Assembly: GCA_030248215.1 (NCBI GenBank)
Contig: JASANG010003494.1
Location: forward strand, 186,001-250,000
Source: Enoplolaimus lenunculus
Lineage: Eukaryota > Nematoda > Enoplea > Enoplida > Thoracostomopsidae
Length of the DNA: 64,000 nt
Direction: 5' to 3'
Shown here in pieces: positions 26,148 to 37,900 of this stretch (position 1 is its first letter; every line of letters begins with the position of its first letter). The position numbers and the translations under genes are program-made. The notes under the pieces are model-generated. The model was not told where the DNA came from. It ran no database searches and saw only the letters and a program-made list of their open reading frames with translations.

Positions 26148-26203
26148 ATCTATATGATTAAAGCTGGAATACCCCACATACGTATTTTGGACACGTGTCC
26201 AGT
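26148..26203 (+). repeat. Short hairpin module Q, copy 1
   Basis: ATCTATATGATTAAAGCTGG ... CACATACGTATTTTGG ... GTCCAGT, about 56 bp. Shares the TTAAAGCTGGAA start, the ACATACGTATTTTGG centre and a partly complementary end with copies at 35279-35335, 36996-37052 and 42653-42708. Confidence 0.5.
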
Positions 26204-26267
26204 TTACTTTGTAATACAGTTTCATTGCACAAAGACGTAATTTTTTCTATAGTTAAAAAATTGCATA

Positions 26268-26488
26268 CACTGCAAAAAATGATGAGTCAAATTTACTCTC
26301 TCCGAAGTAGGCTTTTCGTGACAACACAAACTGAGTCGAATTCGACTCTGCCAGAGTCAAATTCGACTCACTGAACGAACTCGGGTGAGTCGAATTTGAC
26401 CCTGGTTGATTCGAATTTGGCTCAGTTTGTGTACTCCGGACAAGCCTACTTCGGAGAGAGTCAATTTGACTGACCATTTATTGCAGTG
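26268..26488. mobile_element. Family D element with TA target duplication
   Basis: Flanked by TA on both sides. Ends CACTGCAAAAAATGATGAGT and ACTGACCATTTATTGCAGTG are inverted repeats, extended by TTTACTCTCTCCGAAGTAGG / CCTACTTCGGAGAGAGTCAA, for about 50 bp of pairing. The interior repeats GAGTCGAATTYGACTC. 221 bp. TA duplication suggests Tc1/mariner-type mobilisation. Confidence 0.75.
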
Positions 26489-26883
26489 TACAGATTATTA
26501 TGCATTCGCTAAACACTTTTGCACATTGCGCAAAACAGGACTGGTAATAAGATTGGATGATAGTGGAAACTTTGAAAACTGTTCATGCGTTTGTTTTATT
26601 TTCAAGAAAAGTTGTGTTTGACTTTAGCTGGCGGTTTCAGATACACAATCTCTTTGAAATTGCGCTGTTGAAATATCCGAAAATTAGTCAAGTTTGAGGA
26701 GCAGTTTAAATATACGTAGGGCATGTCGTCTTGCTAGCTTTACTTTTATTTGGGTGTATTCCACACATCATTCAATGATTATGACAACTTGGCTTTATCG
26801 CTTGTACTAAATGTATATTTTACCTCGTACTGTCGATCCAAATAAACTTCTCGTTTTTTGTCTTGTCTTGTAATACCCGAAGT

Positions 26884-26962
26884 TACAGACCGAAGCCTGA
26901 TCTGACCTGTTGAGCTGTCTGACGATGCCAGTAATAAACACTTACTTACTTACTTACTTTGA
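26884..26962 (+). mobile_element. LINE-like 3' end (TTAC-tail type), short copy
   Basis: GAAGCCTGATCTGACCTGTT, then GATGCCAGTAATAAACAC and a (TTAC)n tail of four to five units. Matches the 3' ends at 2822 and 28620 read on their - strand. Heavily 5'-truncated, as expected of target-primed reverse transcription. Confidence 0.6.
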
Positions 26963-27048
26963 TTTTCGTACAGTTGTGTTTTCTGGAATCACTGATTGAC
27001 AACCATGAGACGACCAACGTTTAACATACAACATGAGTGATATCGGTA

Positions 27049-27300
27049 CACTGTAAATTCCAATGAGTTGATTACTCAATTCAGCTAGCGAGTTGGTTAA
27101 TTCTGAATTCATTTCAGTAAACATTAACTCACTCTGAGTTGAGTTGATTGGTACTCTGAGTTGAATCGACGCAGGGTGAGTTGGTTAATTAACTCAGAAT
27201 GAATTGAATCAACTCAAATTCCGTAGTTCTGATAGTCCTAACGCAGACTGAGTGATTCAACTCATTCTGAGTTAAAATCAACTCACTGAAATTTACAGTG
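27049..27300. mobile_element. Family E element, best-preserved copy
   Basis: TA target duplication on both sides (27047-27048 and 27301-27302). Ends CACTGTAAATTCCAATGAGT and ACTCACTGAAATTTACAGTG. Interior built from GAGTTGATT / AACTCAGAATGA motifs in both orientations, about 252 bp. Terminus CACTGYAAA is shared with family D, suggesting the same mobilising transposase. Confidence 0.75.
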
Positions 27301-27614
27301 TATCAGTATTGCACCCTAAAATCAGAGATTTGTTTTATGCTACACTGATAAACGTATGGTTTTTTGTGGACTGGAACGTCACCATGACGTCATTCTAGGA
27401 GCGGATCACCACGTCTCGGTTTTGCACCAGCGACAGTGTAGCGAGCGAGAAAATTTTCTGTCGTCTGCCGATTATACTACGGACTGTAAAAGTTTCGTTT
27501 TCGAGGTTTTCCACAAATTTTAGGTGATATTCTTTTCCTATCCTGATGTGGTTTGCGGATTTGGTTTCGGAACACGTTTAGGCTTTTATATCGGACGTTT
27601 TGTAATATTAGTGT

Positions 27615-27764
27615 GGGTCAATGTTACTTTAAGGCGTGCAACAGTAAATTATGCGTGTTCCTAAGCCTAATCCTAAACCCAAGCTAAAAATGTAATCTAG
27701 AATCTAAACCTACACTTTTATAGACCAACCAGCGACCTGGACGCTTCTTAAAGTAACATGGGCC
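27615..27764. mobile_element. Family B element, short
   Basis: GGTCAATGTTACTTTAAGGC at the left and CTTCTTAAAGTAACATGGGCC at the right; CCTAAG hexamers reduced to about four; keeps AATGTAATCTAGAATCTAAA. 150 bp. Confidence 0.7.
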
Positions 27765-28029
27765 ATAATTGTGGATGATTTAATGTTAAAAGATGCTTAA
27801 TCAAACGGTGACGGTCAGGTGTGACGTTTGCTGATGATTTAAGATGCTGAAACAGTTTCAGTTCCGTCGTTGAGCAAAGGCAATTTTCTCTGCTGCTTAA
27901 GCTCCAGGGCAGATAATTTTTAAAATTTGTAGTTTAGGCTTATAGTTGTAAGTAAAAATTTCAAGTTGTTCAAGCAGTGCCATATAGAGTTCTTTACGAA
28001 AATTAGATGCGGTGGGGCTAGAGATTTTT

Positions 28030-28620
28030 AATTCACGAGCGGATCCAGGGGGGGGGGACGGCCGCCCCTTCTTTAGAAAATGTTTTGTCATAATATGGTA
28101 ACGTCGTATCTTACAATTTTTTCCAACATTTTCACATATTTGGCATACAGTAAAAAAATTGCGTTTTATTACTTTTGCCAGCCCGGTTAACTGTCTGAAA
28201 TTTCTGTATTAGCCGCTGCTTTAATTGTATATTTAGTGTTCAGGTTAATTTTGGTTTTCAGGTTTCAAAGTACATGATTTTTAAAATTGGGTTAGGCTTA
28301 AGGTTGTACGATTCAAAATCCTAAATGGTGGTTAAGCTAAGGAAGATTATAATTTGGTTTCAGTTTCGCTGCTGAACCGATGCGATTGGTTTTACTACAG
28401 GAAGAACGGCCCGTAGGCAGCTCACCTTGCTGGAATGGGCTAAAATGTTTTAGTAGCGGCAAACAAGAGTTTTCTTTGACTTAGAGCAAAGTTGAAATTT
28501 TTCTAGTGGGGGCCAAGATTTTCCAAGGGTGGTCGCTGGGCCGCCTACCCACCATGTAGGTTTTTGAAAACATTGCAGATAATTGGCTGTTGGGCTGAAT
28601 TAGTTATGTAAGTAAGTAAG
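28030..28620. repeat. Family K fragment followed by a family J copy
   Basis: GAGCGGATCCAGGGGGGG at 28037 and the following TGTCATAATATGGTAACG, ACAGTAAAAAAATTGCGTTT blocks are family K. The family J copy at about 28405-28560 starts CGGCCCGTAGGCAGCTCACC. A (TAAG)n run at 28607-28627 belongs to the LINE tail next to it. Confidence 0.5.
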
Positions 28621-28806
28621 TAAGTAAGTGTTTATTACTGGCATCGTCAGACAGCTCAACAGGTCAGATCAGGCTTCGGTCTGCCATCATTGTCCTCCTG
28701 CTGACGAGGACAAAGTTTACTAAGATCCGATTGCCAGTTATACGCATACGAAAAGATATTCAAAAGTAGAAATAGCAAAACCATAATAAAGACCATGGCA
28801 AAAAAG
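28607..28806 (-). mobile_element. 3' end of a LINE-like element (TTAC-tail type), copy 2
   Basis: Read on the - strand it ends GATGCCAGTAATAAACACTTAC followed by a (TTAC)n tail (five units seen as TAAG on the + strand at 28607-28627). The - strand frame shared with copy 1 reads IFSYAYNWQSD...SK.CP.QQE.NDGRP and stops after DLTC. Similarity to copy 1 ends at about the same internal point, near the ATG preceding VFIMVLL. Confidence 0.6.
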
Positions 28807-29054
28807 AACAAAAATGCAAAATCAGTAGCAAATGTTAACACGTGTTTTAATTTTAAAATATATTGAATATATTTTTTATTTCTTCATTTTCACTAAGTTC
28901 AACTTTCTGTCACGATATCTCGAACGTCTTTGATTGGTCATATTTTAAGCGTTTAAAAATTGCGATTCCAGTGTTGCTGTAACAAATTAATAATTGTGAA
29001 ATAAAGATTTATCGTTAATATAAAATATTTAAAAATACAACCGACTTTTCGATA

Positions 29055-29225
29055 GGGTAAGACAGGAGCCAATGTGGGGCCCAGAGGGACTCACACCCCT
29101 CCCTGGAATGATTTGGACTCTTCCTAGATAATTTTCAACCTTGCTTGTAAGTTAACAAAAACCGTTGTATGCATCTTCTGAAAATTTTTTAGCCCCTCTA
29201 GTAAAGTGAACGAGCTACGTGCCTC
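29055..29225. repeat. Family J copy
   Basis: Core blocks TTTTCAACCTTGCTTGTAAG, AAAACCGTTGTATG and AAAGTGAACGAGCTACG match other J copies. Ends are worn. Confidence 0.45.
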
Positions 29226-29804
29226 TAAACAACCTTTGAGACATCATTGTTAATCTTTGAATTCGTGTCTGTTATTCATAGGAAGGCGCCTTTATTGCAC
29301 AGGCCAATGTATAACTGAGGTTCTGGTGTCAGTTACCATTGGTGAGCCAGTTATTATCAGGTAAGTTTAAGCTTAAACTACCAGCCACAGGTAGAAATCA
29401 AATAAATTTAAGCAAAAAAAGCAAACTAAGCTCAAACATACGCCTTAAGCCAGTAAGACGAATGCAGATATTTCTGCCAGAGTTGTCGCACGATACCAGT
29501 GATAAAAGCTCGCTAGCAAAGTGAACAAGAAGCCAGACGCAATTGTAAGCCTAAATCTTAATGATAACATTTTGTTTTCAATTTCCTTTTCACAGAATAT
29601 TTCACTTTTTTAAGCAGAACTGAATTGCTGCTCTCAAATTTCGGCTAATAATTTTATTTTAAATTTGAGCAATTTTTGAAGGTCTGCTATAGAACCAGCC
29701 ATCAAAACTTTGTAAATGTTTAAACACTCATTAGAAAATGGTACAGTTTAATTTTTGTTCTCATTAACGGACCCACAGAGAGAGAGAGCAGACATGTAAT
29801 ACGA

Positions 29805-30175
29805 CACTGTTCATTTTGGAATTCGTAACCAGGGGTGAGGGCAAGCAACTTCGTGCGTGACGCCCCCTGACAATTTAATGCTTCTGAGATCAATCCGATA
29901 CCGTTCGTTTTGGAATTTGTAACCAGGGGTGAGGGCAAGCAACTTCGGGTGTGACGCCCCATGACAATTTAATGCTTCTGAGATCAATCCGATACTGTTC
30001 ATTTTGGAATTCGTAACCAGGGGTGAGGGCAAGCAACTTCGTGCGTGACGCCCCCTGACAATTTAATGCTTCTGAGATCAATCCGATACCGTTCATTTTG
30101 GAATTCGTAACCAGGGGTGAGGGCAAGCAACTTGGGTGTGTCGCCCCCTACCAATTTAATGCTTGTGAGATCAAA
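29805..30175. repeat. Tandem repeat, four units of 94 bp
   Basis: TTCATTTTGGAATTCGTAAC recurs at 29810, 29904, 29998 and 30092, an exact 94-bp spacing. Each unit carries AACCAGGGGTGAGGGCAAGC, a TGACGCCCCCTGACAATTTA block and TGCTTCTGAGATCAATCCG. The open frames that read through it on the - strand reflect the repeat, not a gene. Confidence 0.9.
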
Positions 30176-30299
30176 TGACTTAACGGTGACGAATTGTCTT
30201 GGTTTAATTTTAAGGCAGCACGAAATGTAATTTTTGGATTCTGGGACGGTGTTTGAAGCAACTAAGCGTGAAATATTTCAAATTTTGATTTAATGCTGA

Positions 30300-30780
30300 A
30301 TGGCCGAATGTAAAGATCAGAGGCGGAACGTTTGTCTGCGGATTACAATATGAGTATATAAGCTCGAGCTTTAGACTAATTTTTTTGCTTAGACTTTTAA
30401 GTATAAGCTCATTCTTATATTTCTTTTTAACCCGCCCTCCGCCACCTTTCGTTACTGATATATATCCGGTATTGCAACTATCCGTTCAATTAAACAGTTT
30501 GTCTTGTGTCAATAGTTTCAGCGCTGAGTTCTGAATTAGGTCTTTCAGAACTCATCAGAATTCTAAATTGATTGAACACATTCTGAATATATTAATCAAC
30601 TAACGGACAAATAAATCAGCTCAGAGTAAGTTAATGTTTACTGTTATTAACTCAGAAATAACCAGAAATAACCAATTATAAGTCTGAGTTGATTATTCAA
30701 CTCATAGGAATTTACTGTATAAGTATTAAGAATTGTAAGTTGGTTTTAACGTTTATACGTTGTTTCGTTTTTTACCTACC
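30300..30780. other. Worn family A, N and E fragments
   Basis: A partial family A (GTAAAGATCAGAGGCGGAAC ... TTTTTTTGCTTAG) spans about 30310-30420; a family N piece (GTTACTGATATATATCCGG) about 30450-30490; a worn family E copy (GAGTTCTGAATTAGG ... CATAGGAATTTACTG) about 30520-30719. No gene recognised. Confidence 0.4.
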
Positions 30781-30794
30781 ACATTAAATTTTTC

Positions 30795-30979
30795 GGTATC
30801 ACTACCATTGGTCGCCTGACAACTCGTCGTCCGACAACTTGTATTTTGGAATTTTATTGACTCGACAATTCGTTAGCCATCATTATGCTTACGGTTAGGA
30901 TTGCGCTTAGGATTATGCTTACATTAATCATAAGCTTTGGGACACTGTTGAGCGACACGTTGTCGGGCGACGAATTGTA
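30795..30979. mobile_element. Family C element
   Basis: Left part GGTATCACTACCATTGGTCG ... CTGACAACTCGTCGTCCGAC and right part GTTGTCGGGCGACGAATTGT are inverse of each other. The interior holds TTACGGTTAGGATTGCGCTTAGG hexamer-like units, then AAGCTTTGGGACACTGTTGAG. About 185 bp. Confidence 0.65.
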
Positions 30980-31379
30980 TTAAATTAAAAATTTTCAAGT
31001 CTGAATAATAATAATCACTTTTGCTCCGACCTCTGGCTTCTATAACAAATTTCAGTATACAGTATACTACTTATAGGTGTTTCCACCAGTCATGTGTTTC
31101 GCCATCCAAATTCAACGTTTTCAGATATAAATCAAATTTACTAAATTAATTCTGTACTGTATTTCAATTCAAGCCTAGCTTGTTATTAATTACCCTCATC
31201 GCGATTACCATCTGACCATCGGACAGGATCAACATCAACTGTTCGCCCGTGATTAATTGAACCTGTTTCAATACCTCTATGCTTTGACCCTGGAACCTAC
31301 ACAGAGTTGAAATCAATTTTAAAAATTTTAAAATTCCTAGTCTCAGTTTCGCTATATTCTACCACAAATTGCATTTTTG

Positions 31380-31689
31380 TTTCATAGAACGATTGTGTTA
31401 TATTTTACACATTTCAGTTTTGGTTTTATCTCATCGTCATGCTACAGCTACTATTTGCCTACTATTCCTCCAACTGAGGTTGATAGAATTTAAGCTTGAA
31501 TAATAATCGATTTATTAATATACTATAACAGATGTTGATGTTAACACATTTACTAATACTAAAACAGTCGACACTACTACAAGGCATCACCGTCATCCGA
31601 ATTGTTGGTTTTTGTTGAAGTAACGGATATTTCTGTAATTATTGCTCTTAATTATAACACAATTCGTCAGTTTGAGTCAATTTTACACA
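31380..31689 (+). promoter_or_regulatory. 5' flank / possible 5'UTR of the MEGF6-like gene
   Basis: This region holds the upstream sequence of the first coding exon. I see no convincing TATA box or CpG-rich promoter. A pyrimidine-containing stretch ending in CAG at 31669-31671, 18 bases before the ATG, could serve as a cis- or trans-splice acceptor, but nothing else supports this. The transcription start cannot be placed. Confidence 0.2.
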
Positions 31690-31946
31690 ATGACATCACC
31701 AAAACTTTATTTCAAATTAGTGGTAATTCAGTTATATGCTTGTTTTGCTACTCGAACGCTGCTTAAGTGTGCCAATTTTCGGACTGGAAACACTTGGTTG
31801 GTATGGTTCTGGTTACTATTGGCTGCGTTGATGTGTCCTAAATTGGTGATTGGTCGATTGCATAATTCTCACACCGCCGGTAACGATTTGCATCGATATA
31901 AGTGGACCGATGACGAACGGATTGATGTGAAGCTTAAGGAAGGAGA
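31690..31946 (+). CDS. MEGF6: MEGF6-like exon 1: start codon and signal/anchor region
   Basis: 85 codons plus two bases, ending at donor GA|gtaagt. The ATG at 31690 has an A at -3 and is the first in-frame ATG; the frame is open further upstream but with no other ATG. Two hydrophobic stretches are visible: residues about 6-20 and a stronger one at about 35-54 ([20 protein letters not shown]). The second looks like the hydrophobic core of a signal peptide with a long N-region, with cleavage probably soon after residue 55. After it comes a polar, charged stretch with no cysteines, leading to the EMI domain. The overhang GA joins the G at the start of exon 2 to give Glu, then PNVC. The exact start is less certain than the exon: an extra 5' exon or a trans-splice site just upstream is possible. 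Confidence 0.8.
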
Positions 31947-34900
31947 GTAAGTGACGATTACAAGCGTGAATAAACCGGTTGAATCGTTGAGGTCGAAAAC
32001 GGTTTGACCCCCAGTTCGCTCGCTAGGGCCAATGTATTGAACAGGGCCGCAACAGTAGTATAAGCATATTCCTAAGCCTAAGCCTAAGCCTAAGCGTAAG
32101 GATGAGCCTATTTCTAAGCCTAAGCCTAAGCGTAAGGGTGAGCCTATTTCTAAGCCTAAGCCTAAGCGTAAGGCCTATATCTGAGCCTAAGCCTAAGCGT
32201 ACGCCTAAGCCTAAGCAAAAAAGTTAGTCTAAGATCCTGTCTACGTCCCACTATGTATGATTTTCAGTAAGTATTGGGATACAATTTTAACAAAACGCGT
32301 CTATACGACACTTTCCAGGGTGCACCGTTCTAAACGTAGTTTTTTCGGAGCTAACATAGCGAGAGAGACAAAAAATGCCTTGACCTGTGCAATCCTGAAT
32401 GATATCCTAAAGCGTGATAACAGTGCTTCTTGTAATCTGCTGAAATTTTGGGAACGGATATATCTTTCTTATACCCTGTTGTATGTGGGCCCCAAAGACC
32501 TGTGTTTGCATACTGATGCAGGATATTTGTAGAGCATTAGCTTACTATATTCATTTTTGTCTTTGGAAACAGAAACGCCCGCTTTAATTAACTGTTAGAA
32601 TGCACTAAAATATTGAAGTTGTCCAGCTGAACGCAATTATAATGTGTCGGACCACTTAGAAAAGCTGAAATTTTCAAAGACAACACTGGTGTAAAATAGA
32701 CGTTTAAAAGTTTTACAAGTGTTTAAATTTCTAAAAATAAAATTTGAAAATATTTTCTCAAAACAAATGCTTACAATCGATTTTGCACCTGTTTGCCGCT
32801 GTGAACTTCCTCGATAGCCGTCAATAGTTGCTGTTTTTGGTGGTTGATTTGCAAAATTGCGTTAATTGCAAAAATTATAAAATTGCACAAATTGCGAAAA
32901 TCATACGTATATAGAGGCCCATGGTAGGCTTAGATTCTTGATTACATTTTTTTGCTTAGGCTTAGGCTTAGGCTTAATAACACGTTTTTGTAACGCTTAT
33001 GCTTAATTGCAAAATTATAAAATTGCACAAATTGCGAAAATCATACGTATATAGAGGCCCATGGTAGGCTTAGATTCTTGATTGCATTTTTTTGCTTTGG
33101 CTTAGGCTTAGGCTTAATAACACGTTTTTGTAACGCTTATGCTTAATTGCAAAATTATAAAATTGCACAAATTGCGAAAATCATACGTATATAGAGGCCC
33201 ATGGTAGGCTTAGATTCTTGATTACATTTTTTTGCTTAGGCTTAGACTTAGGCTTAATAACACGTTTTTGTAACGCTTATGCTTAATTGCAAAATTATAA
33301 AATTGCACAAATTGCGAAAATCATACGTATATAGGCGCATAGTAGGTTTAGATTCTTGATTACATTTTTTGCTTAGGCTTAGGCTTATGTTTAATAACAC
33401 CTTTTTGTAACGTTTATGCTTAGGCTTAGGAATACGCTTAATCTACAGTTACGTCCCTTAAAGTAACATTGGCCCGTATATATTACAAATTGGCAACTTT
33501 TAGACGATCATAGTTAAACACTGCAACTGCAGTGATCCAGACAGGGCAAAACAAGACTTACACGTTGGTTGTACACTTCTCCTCAACGTTTGAGGTTAAG
33601 GCTTAGGCTTACGCTCAGGTGTAGGTTCCGTAAAAGGATTACCTACGCCGGCGCGTAAGCCTAATCCTTTGCCTAAGCATAAACCTAAGCCTAAACCTTT
33701 GCCTAAGCTTAAACACAAGCGTGAAGCCTAAGTCTTTACCTAAACCTAAATCACAACAGCAAATGTAGGGAAAAATGTATACAAACACCGTTTGTGTTCG
33801 TCCGTCCTACCACAACGACCCTGTGCGTTAATGTTAACTCGAACATTTTTCGTTTTAGGCCAAATGTGTGTCCGTTTGAATCAGTTGAAACGGTAACAGT
33901 ACAAGAACCGTGTATGCAAGCGTTTACCAAATACGTTCGTCATTGGAAACCGAACTGTCAAACCGAAAAGCGATGGTGTGTTGTACGAAAACCAAAGTAA
34001 GCTAAAAATTGACGGACTAACAACATGTTCCTATTCTATAAAAACTTAAACTTAAATTATAGCTTAACTAAACTTGAATATCAGTTTAAGTAAAACTTCA
34101 ATGGCTGGACGGACTAACTAAACTAGAATTTTAAGCTCTACTTAAACTAACGTGTTTTTAAGTTTAACACAAATTTAAGTAAACTTATTTTTAGATTATG
34201 GAACACGTGCAGCCGAGAAATTATGCGTATCAAAGAGTTCACTAAGTTTAGCTTAAACTAAAAATACGTAAGATTTTAAATTAGTTTAAGCGTGAGCCTA
34301 CCCGTTGGTTCAGTTATTCTAGAAACTTAGTTTAATACTGCTGGATTAGCTTGGTTCAAGTTAGTTAAAGCTAGAGGCCCCGTTAAACTAACTCGACTTA
34401 AGCTTAAGCTAATTATATAGTATTAAACTAACTTTCTAGATTAATTAAATTAATTTGTAGGTTAAACGTGAACCCACTACAAATTTGACATATTTTTTAA
34501 TTAAATCTAAACGTAATGAATTCTAAAAACGACATAGTTTGTGAGCAGCACTTATGATTTACATTGAAAATAAGTTGAGCTTAAACACACCTTAAACATA
34601 GAAATACGTTAGATTAAGTTAAACTAAAATTCTAGTTTAGTTAGTCCATCCAGCCATTTAAGTTTTACTTAAACTCATATTCAAGTTTAGTTAAATAATT
34701 AAGTTTAAGTTTTTAGAGGCCAAAACGAAGGCAGGTTGTGGTGAATAGCGCAAATGGTTTTGAAAACTTTACTTCGGTGAACGAATATTGTTAGCTGAGC
34801 AATAGTTGAATTCAACGCAGATCTTTTACAGACACACAAATCCTAGCGGTACTCATGGTTTCAAACCACAAGCATAGTTTTTAAGTAAAAATGTGAAAAT

Positions 34901-37900
34901 AGCTGAATATACATACTAAACAATATTTAAAGTGCAAAACGATAATGTCTCTACCTTACCATTTTTCCCCTAAGAAAACTTGTTGGTGATAAAATGATAA
35001 GGTCCTTGCTTTACAATTTTTGCATTTCATTACATTTGCCAGCCCGCCCCTCCCGTCATAAAATTTTGAATCTGCCTCTGGTTGATTTTAACGATGCAAA
35101 CCATACTGGGAAATTTTTAAATTGTGATAATCTGTTGCTGTTAGCACTTGTTTTAAGACGTATTAGGCAGCCCATTTTGTGCGATGCGCAAAAACGTTAG
35201 CGAATACCTATAAATCTGTATACAAATTTTCTTATTACAACAATTATTTGTATGTATGTGCTATGAAAACTATTGTAAAGCTGGAAACTTGTCCAAAACA
35301 CGTATGTGACGTATTCCAGCTTTAATTATATAGATGTTTTATTTCAGAACGGTATATTATCGAACAACAAAGAAAGTTCGCCGAAATGTACGGAGTACAA
35401 AATACGACTGCTGTCATGGGTGGAGCAAAATCCCAGGGACGCCTGGATGTGTTAAAGGTATCGTAATTTTGATCCATGTTAATTGTAGACGTCTGCTACT
35501 AATGGACTAGCAATACTGGACCACTTAGACTGGAAGAGAAAAGCTTATGATTAGGCTTTTGTAATTTAGGCTTGTGCTTTAGGCTTAAGTTTAGGTTTAG
35601 CTTTTGGTATAGGCTTGATGGGCAGTTGTCGTACCATAATGTTCTCTCGCTTTTTCGTCTCCGTTATATTTTCCGCTGTTATATTTTCTTTGCCCCGTTT
35701 ACATTTTCTCATTGTCATAGCCAGGGTAAGATCCGATGTCAGATTCAGGACACCAGAATAAGGGTCGGATAGTGAAGTTTCTATAGGATTCAAAACCGGG
35801 TGTCAACCAAACAGACAGTTTAGAATGGTCAGTTGGCTGAAACAAGCGATGAGTATATAATATTTTTTCATATCCGGATATCCGAAATTAAGTTTTGTGT
35901 TTTTAAGGTTTAGAACCATTGTTTTTGTTATGTAAGTACTTGTGTTATAACACATAGCACTTACATTAGTTCTGAGACCAAGGGGATCCAGGGGGGCACC
36001 CCGCCCGCCGCCCCAACAGCATCAAAAAAAAAAAACAAAAATTTTTGAATTTTGGCCCTCCCTCATTTTGAGACTCATGGATCCCCACTGTCTAATTAAT
36101 AACCTTATTTTTATTGTAAAGTTGAGTGATTTCTCTGATACCTGCAGGGTAAACTTGCCTAATATGGTCAATTTTAACATACATAGCTTTATCTAAACAA
36201 TGTTACTGCGCTTTGAGTATATGGACACTTTATCAATTTTATACGGACATTGCCTTGAATATATATGTCGTAGCCCAAGTCCTAATTCAGCCCAGATCCG
36301 AATTGGGCTAGTCCAAAGCGGAATTACGACTTGGGCTAGCATAAGGCGGAATCATGTCTGATATAGCAGCGCGTTTTCTAATTGGTTACTTGATAGTCGT
36401 AATGCTGTTTGATTTCACCTTTCTTAGTAAAACAGTTTGATAGCCAGCAGGTGGCGATTACTTAACCAATCGGAAAAGAGTATTCACAACAACCAATAGT
36501 ATTTGAGTATGGCCTGAAGGTAGTAACCACTCACAAGGCGTTAATACGCCATGGGCTAGCCCAAGTCGTAATTACGCCGTTGGGCTAGCCCAATTAGGAA
36601 TCGGGCTAAATTACGACCTGGGCTACGACATATACACTTGATAATTAGAATTTAGACATCATTGAACACATAAGCAAAGTGTCCATAATAAGCAAGCGTA
36701 CCCTACATAAGCGTATAGAACATTACTACAGGGAACGGAACATATTTGACTAATAAATAATAGTTTCAAATGAATACGTATCAATATCAAATTGTTGGTT
36801 TGTGCCAAAACTCCTGTAATTTTTTCACTCTTGGCACTGCTCAAAACAGTATACTTGCAGTTTTTGGACTCAGTAATGCTTAAAATTAAGTAAAACTGTT
36901 GCCGAACTAAGTGTACGTTTACGTAATTTTAAGCAAACAAAATTCTTAGTTGTAGATTTTTTAGTTAATGAGCAAATGACAGCACGAGTTATACTTATCT
37001 ATATATTAAAGCTGGAACGCCTCACATACGTATTTTGGGCAGCGTTCCAGCATAGTCACAATATGCAAATTAATACAAGTTTGCAAAGACATAAAACTGT
37101 TGGTTTGATTTTCTTAGTAAACATTGCAGGTTTGATGTTTTGTGTTTTGTTCTCTTGGACAAATGCAGTTTGCTTTGGTGTATTGATAGAATATTTATAT
37201 GTTGTCTTTAGCTATGTTCAAGTTTCCAAGTGTATTTTCCACTACAGAATGGAATCCCGGGTTTAGTCTTAAATCAATTACCCCGTCGTATACATTAAAA
37301 GTGATGATTTGGTTGTTTGAGTTGTCACTTAAGCGTCAAAGCTTAGGCAAAACCTGCTTAAAAACAAATACTCTTGAACAAAGTCCAAAACCTAGTATAA
37401 TAGGAGAGTTGCACATATTTGCAACTGTGGATTACTAATTTACATTATTTCAACAAAGATTTACTCAATATTTAGGACACTTAAAAAGTTAGTGAAATAT
37501 AACTAAAGTATTTTAAGTAGAGTGTTTTTATAGAACCTGTTGCAATCTATCAATCAGGATTTATGCTTAAGATGTTTTACTGTTGGCTGGTTATAAACGC
37601 TATTAACAATTTGAAAACAATTCATGGTCTACCGTGAAACAAAAACTGCAACTTCGAGTTACAATGCCTCAATATTGTCTTGTTTTGTTGAGTATAAAAT
37701 AACACAATTTATTTGCAATTTTAAGCAATTTTTTTCGTTAAAAATCGCAGGATTTTAGGCAGGCTGACGATGCTTTATTACTGTAATCAAAAATATTGAC
37801 GAATATTTGAAGAAAATACAAAACAATTACTAGCAGTTTTGTTTACATATTTACGAAAAAAATTATTCTGTGGTGGGTACAGAGGAAGTTTCGTTCCATT

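Noticed and set aside
33794-33858. Start of a separate small gene with its own first codon upstream of exon 2
   Set aside because: The frame is only intronic read-through; the phase-2 acceptor at 33859 joins exon 1 perfectly into PNVC of the EMI domain.
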